The notes under the pieces are model-generated. The model saw only the letters and a program-made list of their open reading frames with translations. It ran no database searches and had not been told where the DNA came from. The position numbers and the translations under genes are program-made. A stretch of DNA of 64,000 nt from Treponema sp. OMZ 798 (lineage in GTDB: Bacteria; Spirochaetota; Spirochaetia; Treponematales; Treponemataceae). The stretch spans positions 124,001-188,000 of the forward strand of contig NZ_CP051305.1 in assembly GCF_024181385.1 (NCBI RefSeq), given 5' to 3'. This document shows, piece after piece, positions 52,474-61,080 of the stretch. Numbering within the stretch: position 1 is the stretch's first letter; every line of letters starts with the position of its first letter.

Positions 52474-53796
52474 TTAAAAGCCCGATTTAAATGTTAAGGT
52501 CTTACCTCTTAGCATTACCAATTTTATATTTTCGAATCCCGGGACGGAATCTGCTGCATCGTAAATAACGGCTTCAAGGTCATCAATCGTTCCGAAAAAT
52601 GAAACGGCGTATTTTGTTTGTGCCGAGGATTGATATAAGGTTTTTATATCATTGAGATTTTCGCTTAAAGCCTTTCTAAGGCGGGACATGCTCTTGCTGT
52701 CGGGAGTTTCGTTTATGATAACTTCATATCTTATACCGCGTGAATAGGCCTTGGCCAAAAGAATCTTTGCCTGGTCTATAGCCATAGGTAAAGCCTTGTT
52801 TACTGCTGATTGGATGGCATTCGATTGGGCATCATAGCTGCTTACTCGGCTGAAAGTTTTTTGACTTGTGTACGGAACAGCTCCCAACAGTTCGCCTGTT
52901 GAAGGATTAAATATTTTTAAGGTTATTTTAGCCGAACCGTAATAGCCGTTTGACTCATAACCGCCTTCGGTTACCGCATCAATTTCCATATAGACATCGG
53001 CATTCAGCTTTTGGGCTATCAGCTGAATGGCAGACATTCCTTCTTCGCTGCTTTCCTGATATATGACGGCTTGGTCTTTTTTTAGTTTTTCTACCTCTTT
53101 GGAATCTATTGCCCTGTATCCCTGTTTTAGAAGAAAGGCATTGCCCGTTTCTACTGCTGCTTTTAGTAAAAATCTGTCTGCATTTGCTTCTTCTGCATCA
53201 AAGACCATATAGGTCATGTTTTCTATGTAATTATTTAAAAATTGAAGATTTTTTTTGCCTTCGCCGGAAGCTTGGGCTTCTTTTAAAATAAGATCTGCAT
53301 CCTTAGGTTTTTGTGCGGAGTTGGGGTTTTCATTCAATTGTCCATCTCCGAAAACCAAGTCATCCATAGTTTTATTGTTTGAAGTTTTTTGTGAAAAAAT
53401 CCCTGCTGCAGAAAGAGCGGCCGAAACCTCATTCATTTTTACGGGGATCTTAATCTTGATTATATATACATCGCCTGTTTTTGACTTTTGTAAAACATCC
53501 ATTTTTTCATTTACTACATACTTGTTTGGATATTCAGTATTGTAAAGCTCTTCTCTAATTCGTTCGTAATTGTTTTTTTCCGATTCGGGGCCTATAATAT
53601 CTATGACTCCTTGACGGATTGCTCCTACTTTTGCCTTATTTATTGCCTGCAAAAAAGAAACATCTTCTCCCATTGAAGTATACTCTTTTGTTTCAGTGTA
53701 AGCCGGCCTTTTTACGTCTAAGGCATCTTCAATACTTGCACATGAAAAAAAGAATAAGGGTACAGATAAAAACAAAAAAAGTGAAATCTTTCTCAT
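52474..53796 (-). CDS. Lipoprotein with FlgT/LPP20-like domains
   Basis: A 440-residue lipoprotein (LFFFSCASIEDA, Cys about 19). The N-terminal domain 'SFLQAINKAKVGAIRQGVID' resembles the repeat that opens FlgT-like and LPP20-like proteins. A middle domain 'MSAIQLIAQKLNADVYMEID' is CsgG/FlgT-like, and the C-terminal part 'MSRLRKALSENLNDIKTLY' looks like a further small mixed fold. It lies 16 bases after the gene upstream. Function is not established. Confidence 0.65.
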   Translation of the reverse strand: MRKISLFLFLSVPLFFFSCASIEDALDVKRPAYTETKEYTSMGEDVSFLQAINKAKVGAIRQGVIDIIGPESEKNNYERIREELYNTEYPNKYVVNEKMDVLQKSKTGDVYIIKIKIPVKMNEVSAALSAAGIFSQKTSNNKTMDDLVFGDGQLNENPNSAQKPKDADLILKEAQASGEGKKNLQFLNNYIENMTYMVFDAEEANADRFLLKAAVETGNAFLLKQGYRAIDSKEVEKLKKDQAVIYQESSEEGMSAIQLIAQKLNADVYMEIDAVTEGGYESNGYYGSAKITLKIFNPSTGELLGAVPYTSQKTFSRVSSYDAQSNAIQSAVNKALPMAIDQAKILLAKAYSRGIRYEVIINETPDSKSMSRLRKALSENLNDIKTLYQSSAQTKYAVSFFGTIDDLEAVIYDAADSVPGFENIKLVMLRGKTLTFKSGF

Positions 53797-53812
53797 TATA
53801 TTTCTCCTAAAG

Positions 53813-55129
53813 TTATAATTTTATTGTAAAGCCGACTCCTGCGGTAAATCTTAGGATTCCTCCTATCCCATCGTGAAAGGTTGAACCTATTTTTACGCCC
53901 GCATCGCCCCCTATTTTAAAATTCTTTGTTACAAGAAAGCTTGCATGTACAAAGGCCCTAAGTCCTGCTCCTCCAGGAAGCGGAATCTTTTCTTTAGAAC
54001 CGGTTATAATCATTGTATAATAAAATTGCACAGTAGGCAAGATTTGTAAACGTCTAAGGTAGGTATTTCCTATTTCGGCGCCGGCGAATATTGTTATAGG
54101 AGCCCCTAAAGAAAGCAGTTTTGGGAAATGCGTGTCAATCGTCATCTCAGTTCCAAAGCATGGTCTAAATCGGTAAAATCCTCTTGTCCCCGAAATATGA
54201 AGGCCGAAAGTCCCTCCTGCGTCATATAAACCATTTTCGAGAGAAAAAACGCCTATTTCTCCTAGGGCATAAGCCCTGTATTCAAATGGCCCGTGAGGAA
54301 CTTCCTTAATAGGATCTCCTAACTTTAAGGGATTTTTTGAATAAAGTATTAAGCCTTCCGAAAAATCGTTTTCTGTTTTGGTAACAACAATTAAGCCTGT
54401 TTCTTTCTTTCCGTCCTCGTTTAAAACAACATACTCATCTCCAAGTTTCACACCCATTTTTTTCCCAAGCTCAAATGTAATGGTGTTTTTTTCGGACTTG
54501 ATTATACCTGTCTTTATCTTAAATGCTTCTATTTTGCGCAGCTCAAGATCAAGTTTATCTGATAAGCTTGAAGCGGCTGCCTTACAGGCTTTTTCATAAG
54601 AGTAACTTGCAGATTCTATTCCTACAAGAAATTCTTCTTTTAGATCTTCTTTTGGAGAATATACGGTAAATTTAGCTGTAAATTTTACGCAAAATCCGTC
54701 AATTTCTCCCAAAAACAGATCATTGTATTTTTCTTTTTTGATGGAAATGTTTTTGACTACCGGTACGGCTACATAGTAAGAGTTGACTAGTTTCTCCCAA
54801 TCTTCTCTTGTAAAGGCTTCAAGGCCCCTTAATACATCCTCAGGTATGGAAACATTTTCTTCACGGGATTTGAGGATGACTTCGGTAAAGGCATCTGCAT
54901 CCTCTGTAGTTAACCTGTATTCTAAGCCTATTATATTAAACCTTTCTAAGCTAAAAAAAACATCCATGATTGCTTCATCAATCATGGCAATGAATTCGCT
55001 TGAAGTATAAAGATCTTCATAGAGTGTTGCAAATACGGCTACATCCTTTTTTTCGCTGACCTTTTGTGCATAAAAAGGGAGTGAGAAGAAAAATGTCATA
55101 AAAAGTACGGAAAAACAAATTTTTTTCAT
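53813..55129 (-). CDS. Signal-peptide protein with FlgT-like domain and barrel-like C-terminus
   Basis: A 438-residue protein, first of the minus-strand set. A signal peptide (about 21 residues, cut near FYAQKVS) precedes a domain that begins 'DVAVFATLYEDLYTSSEF'. Residues ~215-265 ('TITFELGKKMGVKLGDEYVV') match the beta domain of FlgT/CsgG-type periplasmic proteins. The last ~160 residues alternate Gly/aromatic strands and end 'GVGFTIKL', suggesting a barrel. With the next three genes it forms an envelope complex candidate. Confidence 0.65.
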   Translation of the reverse strand: MKKICFSVLFMTFFFSLPFYAQKVSEKKDVAVFATLYEDLYTSSEFIAMIDEAIMDVFFSLERFNIIGLEYRLTTEDADAFTEVILKSREENVSIPEDVLRGLEAFTREDWEKLVNSYYVAVPVVKNISIKKEKYNDLFLGEIDGFCVKFTAKFTVYSPKEDLKEEFLVGIESASYSYEKACKAAASSLSDKLDLELRKIEAFKIKTGIIKSEKNTITFELGKKMGVKLGDEYVVLNEDGKKETGLIVVTKTENDFSEGLILYSKNPLKLGDPIKEVPHGPFEYRAYALGEIGVFSLENGLYDAGGTFGLHISGTRGFYRFRPCFGTEMTIDTHFPKLLSLGAPITIFAGAEIGNTYLRRLQILPTVQFYYTMIITGSKEKIPLPGGAGLRAFVHASFLVTKNFKIGGDAGVKIGSTFHDGIGGILRFTAGVGFTIKL

Positions 55130-55221
55130 TTTTGTCTGCTTACTTTGCCTTTCTCCTTAGTTTATTGGCAGTATATACCATTTATTAGGTATTTTCAAGT
55201 AAAGCCGTTGCCTTTTTTCTG

Positions 55222-55256
55222 TGCGAAATTTTAGACAAAATTTCGCATATTTTTTT
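55222..55256 (+). other. Stem-loop with T-run upstream of trxB
   Basis: TGCGAAATTTT (55222-55232) pairs perfectly with AAAATTTCGCA (55237-55247), followed by a T-rich run. No plus-strand gene ends here, so it may be an attenuator of the trxB operon or a minus-strand structure. Confidence 0.5.
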
Positions 55257-55350
55257 GCGAATATAAGACTCTGATGTGTTTGCCCTGATTACATCTTGAT
55301 TAAAATGATAAAACCTGATATATTTGTGAGGAAATATTTAGGAGGACTTT

Positions 55351-56304
55351 ATGTCAGAAAAATATGATTTGGTTATAATTGGAGGCGGTCCCGGCGGTAT
55401 GGCCGCAGGAATTTATGCAGCCCGTTCAAAGTTAAAGACTGTTATTCTTGAAGAAAAGCCCAACCAGGGCGGACAGTGCTTCATAACAGAGGAAATCGAA
55501 AACTACCCCGGTTTCCCCGAATCTTCAGGTCCTGCACTAACCGAGGCCTTTCAAAAACATGCCGAGAAATTCGGTGTTGAGTTCAAAAGAGCAAGGGCCG
55601 AAAAAATCGAGCTTGTTCCCAATTCACCTACACGAATCGTTCACGGAAGTGACGGCGTAAAATATGAATGCTTGGCTGTTGTTGTAGCAACAGGTGCAAG
55701 CGCAAGAGAGCTCGGCTGTAAGGGTGAAAAAGAACACTGGGGTAAGGGTGTTTCATACTGTGCGACCTGCGACGGTGCCTTCTTTGAAGAATGCGAAATC
55801 GTAGTTATCGGCGGCGGAGACTCTGCTGTTGAAGAAGCTATGTACCTTACAAAATTTGCCGACAAGGTAACTATCGTTCACCGAAGAGATGAACTTAGAG
55901 CTGCAAAATCCATTCAGGACAAGGCCTTTGCCAATCCCAAGATGGCCTTTAAGTGGAATGCCGTTGTTGAAGAAGTTTGCGGAGAAGGTCTTGTAGACAG
56001 CGTTATCTTAAAGGATACAAAGACAGGAGAAACTTCCAAATTCGATACCGAAGGTGTATTCGTATTTATCGGACACAATCCTCAGACAGCCTTTATTCAG
56101 GGCTTGGTAGACCTCGATGAAAACGGCTACATCCTTACAAACGGAAAAATGGAAACAAACGTACCCGGCATTTACGGCGTGGGCGATGTTATTCAAAAAG
56201 AATCTCGCCAGGTTGTTACAGCCGCAGCCGACGGTGCCCTTGCAGGTATCTGGGCCGGTCACTATATCGACGATATCAAAGCCAAAATGGCTATGAAAAA
56301 ATAA
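55351..56304 (+). CDS. trxB: Thioredoxin reductase
   Basis: A 317-residue flavoprotein. FAD-binding 'VIIGGGPGGMAAGIYAARSK' is at the N-terminus, the redox disulfide is 'CATCDGAFFEECE', NADPH binding is 'VIGGGDSAVEEA', and the FAD-closing 'GVGDVIQK...QVVTAAADGALAG' is near the end. It reduces the thioredoxin encoded next, which supplies electrons to glycine reductase. AGGAGGAC precedes the ATG. First gene of the trxB-trxA-grdA set. Confidence 0.95.
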   Translation: MSEKYDLVIIGGGPGGMAAGIYAARSKLKTVILEEKPNQGGQCFITEEIENYPGFPESSGPALTEAFQKHAEKFGVEFKRARAEKIELVPNSPTRIVHGSDGVKYECLAVVVATGASARELGCKGEKEHWGKGVSYCATCDGAFFEECEIVVIGGGDSAVEEAMYLTKFADKVTIVHRRDELRAAKSIQDKAFANPKMAFKWNAVVEEVCGEGLVDSVILKDTKTGETSKFDTEGVFVFIGHNPQTAFIQGLVDLDENGYILTNGKMETNVPGIYGVGDVIQKESRQVVTAAADGALAGIWAGHYIDDIKAKMAMKK

Positions 56305-56370
56305 GGAGATACGATAAACAGTTCGGCGGGAATTCGGCCTCACTGTTTACAAAAAGTTTTTATAGGAGAA
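56305..56370 (+). promoter_or_regulatory. Structured leader of trxA
   Basis: TAAACAG (56315-56321) pairs with CTGTTTA (56343-56349) around an inner GGC...GCC hairpin, ending in TTTTTATAGGAG. Most positions match the leader at 3636-3705, including both AAGGAG and TATAGGAG boxes. Confidence 0.6.
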
Positions 56371-56374
56371 AAAA

Positions 56375-56692
56375 ATGATTGAATTGACAAAAGAAAATTT
56401 TGAACAAGAAGTTCATCAGTCAAAGGGTGTAACCTTTGTAGATTTTTGGTCGGACGGATGCGTCCCTTGTAAACAATTAATGCCTGATGTTCATGCAATG
56501 GCAGAACGCCATGCAGGAAAGGCTAAGTTTTGCTCATTCAATATTGACGGTGCAAGACGAGTCGCCATGAAAGAGCAGGTCTTAGGTCTTCCTACAATGC
56601 TCATCTATGTTGACGGAGAGCGAAAAGACGGTGTTACAGGAAGCGACTTAACCATCGATCAAATCGAAGAGATGGTAAAAAAATACATCTAA
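56375..56692 (+). CDS. trxA: Thioredoxin (glycine reductase type)
   Basis: A 105-residue thioredoxin with active site 'DFWSDGCVPCKQLMPD' (CVPC) instead of the usual WCGPC. This GCxPC variant is typical of thioredoxins encoded beside glycine reductase genes. The cis-Pro is in 'LGLPTMLIYVDGE'. It shuttles electrons from TrxB to the Grd complex. Confidence 0.93.
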   Translation: MIELTKENFEQEVHQSKGVTFVDFWSDGCVPCKQLMPDVHAMAERHAGKAKFCSFNIDGARRVAMKEQVLGLPTMLIYVDGERKDGVTGSDLTIDQIEEMVKKYI

Positions 56693-56735
56693 TTTTACTT
56701 AATTTTTAATCTTTTAAGCCGGAGGAAAGGTGATA

Positions 56736-56820
56736 AACTTTTTTGACGGCTTTTTAAAGATACGGTTTAATAGACCGTGGGCAGGTTCTCCCTGCCTCAA
56801 TAAATTTTATCCTAGGAGGA
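56736..56820 (+). promoter_or_regulatory. Structured leader of grdA
   Basis: Two hairpins, ACGGT/ACCGT and GGCAGG TTCTC CCTGCC, lie inside an outer GATAAA/TTTATC pairing, ending at TAGGAGG. The GATAAA...GCCTCA order recalls the trxA and 3.6-kb leaders. Confidence 0.5.
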
Positions 56821-56824
56821 TGCT

Positions 56825-57298
56825 ATGGTTGAATTGAAAACCAAAAAAGTCATCATCATTGGTGACCGAGACGGCGTTCCCGGGGAGGCTATTAAGCTCT
56901 GTGCAGAATCGGCAGGTGCTGAGGTTGTATATGCTGCAACCGAATGCTTTGTCTGAACAAGCGCAGGAGCAATGGACTTGGAAAACCAAAAGCGAGTCAA
57001 AGATTTAGCTGAAAAATACGGTCCTGAGAACGTAATCGTTCTTTTGGGCGGTGCAGAAGCCGAATCTTCAGGTTTAGCCTGCGAAACTGTTACAGTAGGC
57101 GACCCGACTTTTGCAGGTCCGTTGGCTGGAGTCTCGTTGGGACTCTTGTGCTATCACGTGGCAGAACCGGAAATTAAGAGCCAAATAGACCCTGCGGTCT
57201 ATGAAGAGCAGGTAAGCATGATGGAAATGGTTATGGACGTCGATGCTATTATCGCGGAAATTTCGGAATACCGAAATAAAGGCTGCAAATTTCTGTAA
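56825..57298 (+). CDS. grdA: Glycine reductase selenoprotein A (Sec44 at an in-frame UGA)
   Basis: 157 residues if the TGA at 56954-56956 is read as selenocysteine at position 44. The motif is '[17 protein letters not shown]', the CxxU redox centre of GrdA. The N-terminal '[19 protein letters not shown]' and C-terminal segments agree with the family in length and order. GrdA forms the carboxymethylselenoether intermediate during reductive deamination of glycine, giving acetyl phosphate. The bases after the UGA should form the SECIS element. AGGAGG precedes the ATG. grdE and grdB are not in the window. Standard ORF calling sees only the part after the UGA. Confidence 0.95.
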
Positions 57299-57350
57299 TG
57301 CCTTTCGGAGCTTATGAGTTTTAAACCATAGGCTTCTTTCGTGTTAGTCG

Positions 57351-57419
57351 GCGGTGCGGTTATACAAAAATGATTCCATTCTTTAAAATGGAGCATCTTG
57401 TAGCTGCACCGCTTTTTTT
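57351..57419 (+). terminator. Terminator of the trxB-trxA-grdA set
   Basis: GCGGTGC (57351-57357) pairs with GCACCGC (57406-57412), with a second internal stem, and is followed by seven T. Confidence 0.85.
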
Positions 57420-57498
57420 ATTTACAGCGGGATAGGTTTTCATAAAATAAAATTACATATCAAGTATGTTTTTTTTTCGACTTTTAGAAGGATAAATA

Positions 57499-59004
57499 AT
57501 GGCTAAGAAAAATAACGCAAACATAGGTTTTGAAAAACAAATTTGGGAAGCGGCTTGTGTGCTTTGGGGATTTATTCCTGCCGCTGAGTATAGAAAGGTC
57601 ATCATCGGTTTAATTTTTTTACGCTATATTTCCAATGCTTTTGAAAAGCGGTATGCAGAGCTTGTTGCCGACGGCGAAGGGTTTGAAGATGATAGGGATG
57701 CCTATGCCGAAAGGAATATTTTTTTTGTACCCGAAAAAGCCCGATGGAAGGTTATTGCTGCTTCGGCCCACACTCCCGAAATAGGTTTGGTAATCGACAA
57801 GGCTATGCATTCTATTGAAGAAGAAAATAAAAGTCTTAAAAATGTGTTGCCTAAAAACTACGCGAGCCCCGATTTGGATAAAAGAGTTTTGGGCAATGTT
57901 GTAGATCTTTTTACCAACATGGATATGGAAGAAACGGAGGATAGCAAGGACCTTTTAGGAAGAACCTATGAATATTGCATAGCCCAGTTTGCCGCCTATG
58001 AAGGGAAGAAGGGCGGAGAATTTTATACTCCTGCGAGCATCGTAAAAACGATAGTTGAAATTTTAAAGCCTTATTCAAACTGCCGGGTTTATGACCCCTG
58101 CTGCGGTTCGGGCGGAATGTTTGTTCAATCCGTAAAATTTTTAAAAGAACATTCAGGCAAGCGGTACAGCATATCGGTATATGGACAGGAAAGCAATGCC
58201 GACACATGGAAGATGGCCAAAATGAATATGGCTATTCGCGGAATAGGTGTAGACTTCGGCTCCTATCATGCGGACACCTTTTTTAATGATCTTCATCCGG
58301 CTCTTAGAGCAGACTTTATTATGGCAAATCCTCCCTTTAATTTGTCAAACTGGGGACAGGAAAAACTAAAGGATGATGTAAGATGGAAATATGGAGTTCC
58401 TCCTGCCGGAAATGCAAACTATGCTTGGATTCAGCACATGATTTATCATCTTGCCCCTAACGGAAAAATCGGCCTTGTTCTTGCAAACGGAGCCTTGTCA
58501 ACTCAAACGAGCGGGGAGGGAGAAATAAGAAAAAAAATTATAGAAGATGATCTTGTTGAAGGTATCGTAGCTATGCCGACCCAACTTTTTTATAGCGTTA
58601 CAATCCCCGTAACTCTTTGGTTTATTTCAAAAATTAAAAAACAAAAAGGAAAGACCTTATTTATCGATGCCCGAAAAATGGGTTACATGGTTGACAGAAA
58701 CCACAGAGACTTTACCGATGAAGATATTCAAAAGCTCGGCAAGGTCTTTGAAGACTTTCAAAACGGAAAAACAGAAGATGTTAAGGGCTTTTGCGCAGTT
58801 GCCTCAACTGAAGATATAGCAAAACAAGACTATATCTTAACTCCGGGGCGCTATGTCGGGGTAGAAGAACAAGAAGATGACGGTGAACCCTTTGACGATA
58901 AGATGAAGCGTCTTACCTCCGAACTATCCGAACTTTTTGCAAAATCCCATGAACTTGAAACCGAAATCCGCAAAAACCTGGGAGCTATCGGCTATGAGAT
59001 GTGA
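57499..59004 (+). CDS. hsdM: Type I restriction-modification DNA methylase subunit HsdM
   Basis: A 501-residue N6-adenine methylase. The N-terminal HsdM domain (residues ~10-150) is followed by the AdoMet motif 'VYDPCCGSGGMFVQS' and the catalytic 'FIMANPPFNLSNWG' (NPPF). It acts with HsdS to methylate a bipartite target. It overlaps hsdS by 11 bases. AAGGAT precedes the ATG. No hsdR is visible in the window; it may lie past the right edge. Confidence 0.94.
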   Translation: MAKKNNANIGFEKQIWEAACVLWGFIPAAEYRKVIIGLIFLRYISNAFEKRYAELVADGEGFEDDRDAYAERNIFFVPEKARWKVIAASAHTPEIGLVIDKAMHSIEEENKSLKNVLPKNYASPDLDKRVLGNVVDLFTNMDMEETEDSKDLLGRTYEYCIAQFAAYEGKKGGEFYTPASIVKTIVEILKPYSNCRVYDPCCGSGGMFVQSVKFLKEHSGKRYSISVYGQESNADTWKMAKMNMAIRGIGVDFGSYHADTFFNDLHPALRADFIMANPPFNLSNWGQEKLKDDVRWKYGVPPAGNANYAWIQHMIYHLAPNGKIGLVLANGALSTQTSGEGEIRKKIIEDDLVEGIVAMPTQLFYSVTIPVTLWFISKIKKQKGKTLFIDARKMGYMVDRNHRDFTDEDIQKLGKVFEDFQNGKTEDVKGFCAVASTEDIAKQDYILTPGRYVGVEEQEDDGEPFDDKMKRLTSELSELFAKSHELETEIRKNLGAIGYEM

Positions 59005-60160
59005 AGGTGGAGATGTTGGTGTTATAAAGATGGAAACTATTCCTGCATACAAATATTGTAAATTTGTTACAGATGGTACTCATGATTCACCAAAAAGAAC
59101 AAATTTTGGAAGAAAACTTATTACATCTAAGCATTTAGGAAGATATGCATTAGATTTTCAATCTGCCAATTATATTTCCGAAGAAGATTATCTTAAAATA
59201 ATAAAAAGAAGTAATGTTGAGCAGTGGGACATTTTATTCAGTATGATAGGCACAGTAGGAAATATTTATATTGAAACAATGCCTAATGTTGATTATGCAT
59301 GTAAAAATGTAGGCATATTCCAATGCGGCAATGATCAAAATAAATCTAAGTGGTTGTATTATTATTTACAGACTCCTAAAGCAAAAAAACATATTTATTC
59401 TTTTATTAGAGGTACAACACAAGGGTATATTCCTCTGGTATCATTACGAAATATACCTATTGATATTATTGATTTTACAACGCGAGATAAAATAATTCAA
59501 ATACTGTGGTTATTGGATGAAAAGATAAAGAATAATATGCATATAAATGATAATTTAGAGCAGCAAGCACAGGCCATTTTTAAAGCATGGTTTGTCGATT
59601 TTGAACCGTTTGGCGGTATAATGCCTGATGACTGGAAAGTATATAAACTAGGAGACTTTTTACCTGTTATAACCGGTAAAAAAAATGCTAATGTTTCTTC
59701 CTTAAAAGGGAAATATCCTTTTTTTAGTTGCTCCCATGATATAAGCTGGACTGATGAATACTCTTTTGACGGATATGCTATCCTAGTAGCAGGTAATGGT
59801 GATTTCAATGTTAAGTGGTATGACGGAAAATTTGAAGCATATCAACGTACTTATGTATTAATTCCGAAGGATCCAAGATATACAAGTTGGTTATATTATG
59901 CCGTTAAACATAATTTATCCGACATTACAAGGGCTGCTAGGGGATCCGTTATCAGTTTTATTACAAAAAGTAATCTGGAAGAGTTCAGTTTTGTTGCTCC
60001 TAAAAATCTTGAAAAATTTAACCTTATTGATAAATTTATATCTATTAACAAAATAATTGATCATAATATAAAACAAATTTATCTACTAACATCCCTCAGA
60101 GACACTCTTTTACCAAAACTCATGTCAGGCGAGATAGATGTTTCAAATATAGAGATATAG
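58994..60160 (+). CDS. hsdS: Type I restriction-modification specificity subunit HsdS
   Basis: About 388 residues starting at MRCEGGDVGV within the end of hsdM. It has two target recognition domains (about 10-180 and 205-360), separated by a conserved helical spacer 'NDNLEQQAQAIFKAWFVDFE', and a C-terminal conserved helix 'LRDTLLPKLMSGEIDVSN'. The spacer DNA holds a 15-base site (59543-59557) that also occurs at 61090-61104 in the opposite orientation and at 62654-62668 in the same orientation. The expressed specificity can therefore probably be switched by recombination. Confidence 0.92.
   Translation: MRCEGGDVGVIKMETIPAYKYCKFVTDGTHDSPKRTNFGRKLITSKHLGRYALDFQSANYISEEDYLKIIKRSNVEQWDILFSMIGTVGNIYIETMPNVDYACKNVGIFQCGNDQNKSKWLYYYLQTPKAKKHIYSFIRGTTQGYIPLVSLRNIPIDIIDFTTRDKIIQILWLLDEKIKNNMHINDNLEQQAQAIFKAWFVDFEPFGGIMPDDWKVYKLGDFLPVITGKKNANVSSLKGKYPFFSCSHDISWTDEYSFDGYAILVAGNGDFNVKWYDGKFEAYQRTYVLIPKDPRYTSWLYYAVKHNLSDITRAARGSVISFITKSNLEEFSFVAPKNLEKFNLIDKFISINKIIDHNIKQIYLLTSLRDTLLPKLMSGEIDVSNIEI
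59543..59582 (+). repeat. Recombination-site repeat in hsdS (copy 1)
   Basis: 40 bases are identical to 62654-62693, of which the first 15, ATAAATGATAATTTA, also occur inverted at 61090-61104. The site codes for the INDNL part of the HsdS spacer. Confidence 0.75.
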
Positions 60161-60279
60161 TACGCAGAAATAAGATTTTCATTAATTAGCTGAAAAAAGT
60201 GGGACGAGGCAAAATGGCTGCCCTGTTAATCAATTATAGATTTATACTGACAATCTAATATTTTATTATTATATTGTAC

Positions 60280-60324
60280 TTGCAAATTTTTTATTTTGTA
60301 TTATAATGTTATATGGAGGTAAGT
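60280..60324 (+). promoter_or_regulatory. Promoter of the toxin-antitoxin pair
   Basis: TTGCAA (60280-60285), 16 bases, TATAAT (60302-60307), then TGGAGGT before ATG 60325. Confidence 0.75.
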
Positions 60325-60636
60325 ATGGCAAGTACATTAGTACAAATTCGAGTTGATGAAAAATTGAAAAATGATGTGACTGCTGTATATGAACAGCTGG
60401 GCCTAGATTTATCAACAGCTGTACGTATATTTTTTAAGCGAAGCATTGCTGAAAATGGAATTCCTTTTAGTATGAAGTTGGAAAATACCAAGCAGAATGA
60501 TATAAAAAAACAAATTCCGCCTGAAATTCTGTCTGCAATGCGTACTATGTCGCAAAGTGCTGCTATAAATGGTGTGGCAGAAATGAACCTTGATGAAATC
60601 AATAATGAAATAGAAGCTTCCCGTAAAGGACTATAA
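60325..60636 (+). CDS. RelB/DinJ-family antitoxin
   Basis: A 103-residue protein from MASTLVQIRVDEKLKND, the ribbon-helix-helix DNA-binding start of DinJ/RelB antitoxins ('GLDLSTAVRIFFKRSI'). The C-terminal half should wrap the toxin. GGAGGT supports this ATG over one 12 bases earlier. It lies one base before a PIN-domain toxin gene, not the YafQ/RelE-type toxin that DinJ usually accompanies. Confidence 0.85.
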   Translation: MASTLVQIRVDEKLKNDVTAVYEQLGLDLSTAVRIFFKRSIAENGIPFSMKLENTKQNDIKKQIPPEILSAMRTMSQSAAINGVAEMNLDEINNEIEASRKGL

Positions 60637-60637
60637 T

Positions 60638-61051
60638 ATGCCTTTGTATGCTGTCATTGATACAAATGTTCTTGTTTCGGCATTTTTAAAAGAAGATTCT
60701 ATTCCCCGCTTTGTTATTAACTATATGTATTCAGGTAATATTGTTCCAATCTACAATGAAGATATTATTGCAGAATATTTTGATGTATTGCATCGTCCTA
60801 AATTTTGTTTTCCGCCAGAAGCGGTTGATATTGCCGTTAATGAAATTCAAAAAATAGGCTTAAAATTTGATGGTATAAAAGTTTTAGATACAATGCCTGA
60901 TCAGAAAGATACCGTTTTTTATTCAGTCACATTACATGCTAGGCGTACTTTCGAGACTTATTTAATTACAGGCAATATAAAACATTTTCCCAGAGAAGAT
61001 TTTGTATTAACGCCTCATCAAATTTTGGATATAATTGAATGTCAAACTTAG
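60638..61051 (+). CDS. PIN-domain toxin
   Basis: A 137-residue putative ribonuclease toxin. It starts 'AVIDTNVLVSAFLKED', with the first catalytic Asp, has an acidic Glu in 'EDIIAEYFDVLHRPKF' and a third acidic site near 'DQKDTVFYSVTL', then 'LITGNIKHFPRED'. This fits the COG1569-type PIN toxins. It is coupled to the antitoxin. It lies within the hsdS switching locus. Confidence 0.87.
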   Translation: MPLYAVIDTNVLVSAFLKEDSIPRFVINYMYSGNIVPIYNEDIIAEYFDVLHRPKFCFPPEAVDIAVNEIQKIGLKFDGIKVLDTMPDQKDTVFYSVTLHARRTFETYLITGNIKHFPREDFVLTPHQILDIIECQT

Positions 61052-61080
61052 TGAAGTTTAAAACCATTTTAAGCCTCGGC

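Noticed and set aside
56972..57298. Short GrdA starting after the UGA
   Set aside because: The upstream frame to 56825 has a ribosome binding site and the conserved GrdA N-terminus; the UGA is selenocysteine.
60161..60279. Possible RNA gene after hsdS
   Set aside because: The stretch is AT-rich, shows no convincing fold and is accounted for by the toxin-antitoxin promoter region.
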